Made by a program: the position numbers and the translations under genes. Below, piece after piece: positions 17,269-21,241 of a stretch of 21,241 nucleotides of DNA. Where the stretch lies: assembly GCA_049999805.1 (NCBI GenBank), contig JBNGIO010003110.1, positions 1 through 21,241 on the forward strand, in the 5' to 3' direction. Under the pieces are notes generated by a model, which worked only from the letters and a program-made list of their open reading frames with translations, did no database searches and was not told the DNA's origin. This DNA is from Folioceros fuciformis. Taxonomy: Eukaryota > Anthocerotophyta > Anthocerotopsida > Anthocerotales. Position 1 is the first letter of the stretch, and the number at the start of each line of letters is the position of its first letter.

Positions 17269-19395
17269 TGCTGATGGCGTCCCTTGTCGTGAGGAGGTGG
17301 CTAGAGACCAAGTTCATGGCTATTCAGGGAAACCAATGGAACATGCACGTTGGGGCAGGACCTTCTCCAAGGCTGGAGGCGATGAAGTGGAAGGCAAGGA
17401 GCGGAGGTCCTCTTAACAGGGCGTTGAGCTGGAAGGCCATCACAGTGCGTCTCATCGGGTGGAATAGCGGGGGACAGACCGCAAGTTGAAGGATTCTCTT
17501 CCTGTACAGGCTTCGGTCCACAACCTTCACGGTGGAGCAACTGACAGGCTGCTAGCTGATGCGCTTGGAGGTGTTTCACACACCCCTCCAGGGAATGGAT
17601 CCTATAAGGAAAGAAGTGAAGTCGTGACTCCTGGTTCAGGGGACAGAGGCAGGTGTGATGTGCATCAGGGCAGTGGTGCAAATGGAGTAGAACCTTCCTC
17701 GTGTCGACACAAAAACCTGACCTTGGAGCAGCAATGTCGCCTTAGGCCTGATGGGGAAGGAACGCTCTTGGGCGGAGGGAGTACTGCGCCGCCTAGTGTT
17801 TTTAGCGAGTCCAAGCAGCCTTTGGGATGTAATACTATTGGCCAACATGCGGTGGAAGCACAAGAGGTTCTCCAGTGAGATTCTCAGTGGTCTCTAGCTC
17901 GACTTAGTAAGGAATTCGATGCCATGGCGACAGTTCCAAGCCAACCGGACTGCAAGAAGGGCAAGCGCCTGGTGGGAACTCCCAGGGCGCCTCCGAACAA
18001 GCTCCCATGAGAGGGAATTAGGAGTGAAGGAGGCGGCGAGGTGATTCCTGGCGCCGGGGGCATCAAGAGACGAAGCTCGCAACACGACATCGTGGCAAAC
18101 CTTACAGTGCCGGCTCTGGGCGGGCATCAGTCCTTGGGTGCGGAGCCGGAAGGGCGTTTTGTGACACTGAAGGGAGGAACGGAAGAGGGTGATGGAAGCA
18201 CCAAGCTGACCAGGACGAACAGTGTACCTAGAGAAGTTTTGTGCTCTTCAACGATGATAAGCTTGCCGGGATATCAAAGGAAGGGAAGCAGGTGTCTGCT
18301 CAAAGGTTTTCGGTTAGGCACAATGAGGGTGCCAGAGATTTCATGTCTACTCCAGGCCATACTGGAAACGAGTCAGGCATGTTTTGCGCTAACTCAAAAC
18401 AGGTGGTAGAGGGCGGGAATTTGGAAGCAGCCGGTTCAGGAAGTTCTAGTGAAGGTGCTCACTTGCTCAGGAGGGATTCTGTGGTAGAAGGCGGTGCTAG
18501 TTCTTTGGCTGCACATACAAACTTGGGATGCAAGGAGGTGAGGACTCCTCAACTTAAAAGCGAGCAAGAGACTCTCAAAACGTTAGCACCTCGAGTGGAG
18601 TCGTGGGAGCAAGATCCTATGTCAGACGCGTTCTTAGCCGTACGAGAGTCAAGGGACAACAGCAGGCGAGAAGCAGAGCGTGGCTTGTCCACAGACGGTG
18701 AAGTACCACAATTGAGTCGGAGCCAAGTAGCGGGCTCGAAGCAGGAAGGGGCTTGTAAGCCAACGGGGGGAGAAGCTCCCATGGGCGGTAGTGGCATCCT
18801 GCGGATCGGAACGGAGAGCGTGTTTGGGGATGAGCTTGGTCCTGGATGGTGAAAGGGATGAGGAATTTCTTTTTACACCTTGTGGGAAGCAGGGGCGAGG
18901 AGCACATGACCTAGGGGAGTCAGACCTGGGTGTAGGGCAGAGCGTGGACGGTCATGCTCAGGACTCCACTCCTCAGCTACAACATCTGAGGCTGGAGGTG
19001 GGCCATGAGGGAACGAGCACCAAGGTGCAATTGGCACCAAGAGGAACGTCCTCAAGAGCTCAGGAACAGGGGAGGGAAGGAGCTGGTTAGGAAATGGGGA
19101 GTTTGGTAGTGCAGACAAGTTACGAGGAGGAGGTGGAGTCAGAACTGTCTGGTGATGTGGCAAGGGACAGAGGGGAGGAGGCGAAGGGGCTGCTTCCTGC
19201 TTGGAGGCTTCAAATAGTCGGAACCATAAGTCACCGGTTTCATAGGATCGAGCACCTTGTGAATAAGGCCAGTTTGGAGGAAAGGCACCTCCCCGTAAGC
19301 AGAGCACCGCAAGCTATCCAAGTTAGGGCTAAACCAGTGGCAGCCCCTCCAGTTCAGGTGAACAAGGTTGCTAGGCAGTTGTGGGGCCATCACTT

Positions 19396-19414
19396 GGGGG
19401 GGTGGGGGGGGTGG
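19396..19414 (+). other. G-rich tract, candidate G-quadruplex
   Basis: G7-T-G8-T-G2. The two long G runs can supply four G3 tracts with one-base loops. Confidence 0.6.
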
Positions 19415-20250
19415 AGAACAGCTGCAAGCCTAGTCGATGTATCTGCATAGGAGGATGTCCGGGTGATGGCCTACCGGCGCCTAGTGACAGTGCATCTTGC
19501 CCTATGGGCAAAGGGAAGCGAGCCCGTAAAGCTGATGACATCCTAGGAATACCTTTACGGTAAGACCAAATTGCTGTGGCAGTGGCGTGGAAGGCCCTTC
19601 ACAAAGCGGTTCAGAGATGGACCCAGGCCGTTGCCATGGCCAAAGTCAAGAAGAGTAGAGTTGGCAAAGGGTTGGCACCTTCCGAGCTAAAAGTGGCAAG
19701 GGCCAGCGGGGAGTGACAAGGCCAAGGGGAACTTGGGGAGGTGTCCCGCTCCGGGGTTGTAGATCAGGGGGTCCTGCATAAGGATGGCACTAGGGAGGGT
19801 GGTGGTGAGGCCCAGAACTTTGAACTCCTTTATAACAGCAACTTAAGCCCACCGGGGAGACACATTGTTTCTCCTACCCCGCAGGAGGAGTGTTTTTCTA
19901 CCCCTTGTGCAGAAGAAGATACTGAGCCATCTTCATGCCAGATTGGCTTCTCGGATGAAGAAGGGGCTATCATCACCTGTAACTCAGAAGACAGCAAGCT
20001 TATCCCGCCAGTGGTATCAAGGGTGTGGTAAGTCAACTCCGGACTTTCAAAGACTTCTCTCACCACAAAGGATGAACGTCCAAGTGCTCCTACTGACTTA
20101 GCGAGCAAGGGGCTGATACATGTGGCCGTGGTTAGGAAGATGAGGGGCCGGTCCCAATTTCTGGCCTTGGTTTGTCCTGAAGGAGAGGTGGTCCCAGTGT
20201 CCATTTCCGCAAAGCCATCACGCACGTTATGCAGGTCGACGGCATCGCAT

Positions 20251-20520
20251 CTTGCCTTCCTACCGCAGTGCCCTTCATCGATGAAGTCCATATCATTTAA
20301 TTTAATTTTCTTTGCATTTATGATTTCACGCATATGCCGATGGTCGCGGCAACCCTGTAAAATGCCAGAAGGCTCCTCTTTTTGTTTTTTGTGTGGTGTC
20401 ACACTCTCATTTAGATCAATTTTGTTATAATTATTTTCTTTTATTTTATCATGTAAGAAAAGAAGCGCGATAATCCGTTGCAACAAAGTCAAGGTGAGCG
20501 CTTACTTATGCGGAGAAGAT
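20251..20520. other. AT-rich block inside the LINE
   Basis: From about 20286 to 20460 the composition turns sharply AT-rich (TTTAATTTAATTTTCTTTGC, ATAATTATTTTCTTTTATTT), unlike the GC-rich LINE sequence on both sides. It could be a small insertion. I found no clear terminal repeats or target duplication. A minus-strand frame (19830-20492) stays open through it for 220 codons without recognisable motifs. Confidence 0.4.
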
Positions 20521-20524
20521 TTTC

Positions 20525-20975
20525 ATGCTCCTGGCAGCCGAAGGAGTCTTAACGAGTAAAGAAGGGAAGGAAGTCGAATACTATAGTAGTGTGTACCAGT
20601 TAGGTGAGCACCACTTTGTGGACATCCACCTTAAAGAAGCCACGGCTCTGGCCCTTCCCCTGAAGGCGAAGTGGAGGTGGATCCTATCAGCCCCCTGTGC
20701 TGAGGGCAACGATGGGAAGGCTCTGGACTAGGAAGGAAGGGGAAGCGACGAGGGAATGCCACATGACGACGTGGCAGCTATGGCGGTGCGGAAATCAAAG
20801 TGTCTACAATAGAAGACGCGAGAGCTCAAGGCGAGTAGTCCTCACGCAGGACTGATGGATAGTGGCAACGCTCGTGCATTGAAACCCAATGCAGTTCGGA
20901 AACTCTTGAGTAAGCAAGACAACGTTGATGGGCGTTGACCGCTTGGGGAAGTACGAGTGAGGGACTCACTTACGG
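20525..20975 (+). pseudogene. LINE sequence between AT-rich block and ORF2
   Basis: A 68-codon open frame (20525-20731; EYYSSVYQLGEHHFVDIHL, then KWRWILSAPCAEG) ends at a TAG, after which the frame continues with hydrophilic text and more stops. Probably the end of ORF1 or the ORF1-ORF2 junction. No domain recognised. Confidence 0.3.
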
Positions 20976-21241
20976 GTTCTTTCCTGGAATGTGTGAGGTT
21001 TGGGAGGTTGGTTGAAATCGGCATTTAAGTGTCGGAGGATGTAGCTTCTCTTACAAGAAGATTTCACTTGGGATGTGGTGTGTATTCAGGAACACAAGGT
21101 GTCGGCCGAACACATATAGTGAATCAAGAAAATCTTCCTGCCAGGACGAACAAAGTGGGTTCGGGCAAGATCTGCAAAAGAAGGAGATAGTTCTTGACAA
21201 GAGTAAAGACCCTTTCGTACAGGGTTTATCTGTTAGGGATA
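20976..21241 (+). pseudogene. LINE ORF2 start: AP-type endonuclease, broken, cut by window edge
   Basis: In this frame the sequence reads VLSWNV, stop, GLGGWLKS, and later WDVVCIQEHKVSAEHI. These are the first two signature blocks of LINE apurinic-type endonucleases: the SWN(V/I)RG block, and the CxQE-K block whose Glu (21090-21092) binds the metal ion. The endonuclease nicks target DNA to prime reverse transcription. Stops at 20994 (TGA, in place of the usual Arg, a CGA-to-TGA type change), 21042 (TAG) and several after 21115 show decay. The rest of the endonuclease and the RT lie outside the window. Confidence 0.6.

Larger units (their letters stand above)
17264..20250 (+). pseudogene. LINE ORF1 distal part, hydrophilic, frameshifted
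   Basis: Successive + strand open frames (17268-17489, 17486-17878, 18041-18409, 18241-18852, 18791-19090, 19094-19450, 19381-19563, 19741-20031) overlap or abut and change phase. All have a similar make-up rich in Gly, Ser, Glu, Arg, with no hydrophobic core. This fits the disordered tail between the zinc knuckle and the endonuclease of a LINE, carrying several indels. There is a basic patch KGKRARKA near 19510. No zinc knuckle, RT or other motif is seen here. The length (about 3 kb) is more than I would expect, so other inserted material is possible. Confidence 0.4.
9259..21241 (+). mobile_element. Decayed L1-type LINE, split by a copia insertion
   Basis: Parts seen in order on the + strand: ORF1 with a DUF4283-like domain and degenerate zinc knuckle (9259-10636); a 6.6-kb minus-strand copia insertion (10637-17263); about 3.7 kb of hydrophilic, frame-shifted coding-like sequence (17264-20975); and the N-terminus of the ORF2 endonuclease (20976 to the window edge). 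The reverse transcriptase would lie beyond the right edge. Removing the copia leaves about 5 kb between the ORF1 start and the endonuclease. That is long for a plant LINE ORF1, so another insertion may be hidden in the right-hand part. The left boundary is uncertain. Confidence 0.6.

Noticed and set aside
17268-17489. Separate small + strand gene right after the copia insertion
   Set aside because: Its start lies at the target duplication and it blends into the frameshifted LINE sequence; more likely part of ORF1.
19830-20492. 220-codon minus-strand ORF as a gene
   Set aside because: Most of it is antisense to the LINE-like + strand frames, it has no known motif, and it spans a composition break. 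Kept only as a curiosity under the AT-rich block.

Overview
The window looks like nuclear DNA from a land plant with a repeat-rich genome. The evidence is one recognisable plant gene (a STAY-GREEN magnesium dechelatase with its C-terminal cysteine-rich motif), a Ty1/copia element with a plant-type primer binding site (TGGTATCAGAGC), and a decayed L1-type LINE whose ORF1 resembles the DUF4283/zinc-knuckle proteins of plant LINEs. The sequence does not fix the species. The unbroken SGR frame and the heavily decayed repeats would fit a fern, lycophyte, bryophyte or gymnosperm at least as well as an angiosperm.

Layout. 1-969: 5' flank of SGR. 970-1878: SGR, + strand, one uninterrupted coding frame; this is the only gene I regard as intact. 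1879-3140: 3' flank with three separate tandem duplications (33 bp x4, 56 bp x2, 50 bp x2), an AT-rich block and a hairpin. 3468-5392: a decayed minus-strand coding remnant and an array of degenerate copies of a 22-bp palindrome. 5800-8240: TATA-containing sequence followed by a broken + strand ORF with a coiled-coil end, probably from a retroelement. 8240-9258: no gene, with a minisatellite at the end. 9259-21241: a decayed + strand LINE (ORF1, then the start of the ORF2 endonuclease at the right edge), interrupted at 10637-17263 by a minus-strand Ty1/copia element.

The copia element is structurally complete. It has two 162-bp LTRs that differ at 4 sites, a 5-bp target duplication with one mismatch, a PBS, a polypurine tract, and gag, protease, integrase, RT and RNase H in a single frame over 1453 codons. 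That frame carries nine premature stops and no net frameshift. Its leader is unusual: the start of gag is tandemly duplicated (216 bp, plus nested 23-bp and 45-bp duplications), and tRNA-like Pol III box motifs end in a T15 run directly before the first upstream ATG.

Apart from SGR, nothing here appears to encode a working pathway. The genes do not act together; the window records nested and successive transposon insertions beside a chlorophyll-degradation gene. I did not find convincing evidence of a new biological system. The most unusual structures are the duplicated gag start, the tRNA-like leader and the palindromic array.
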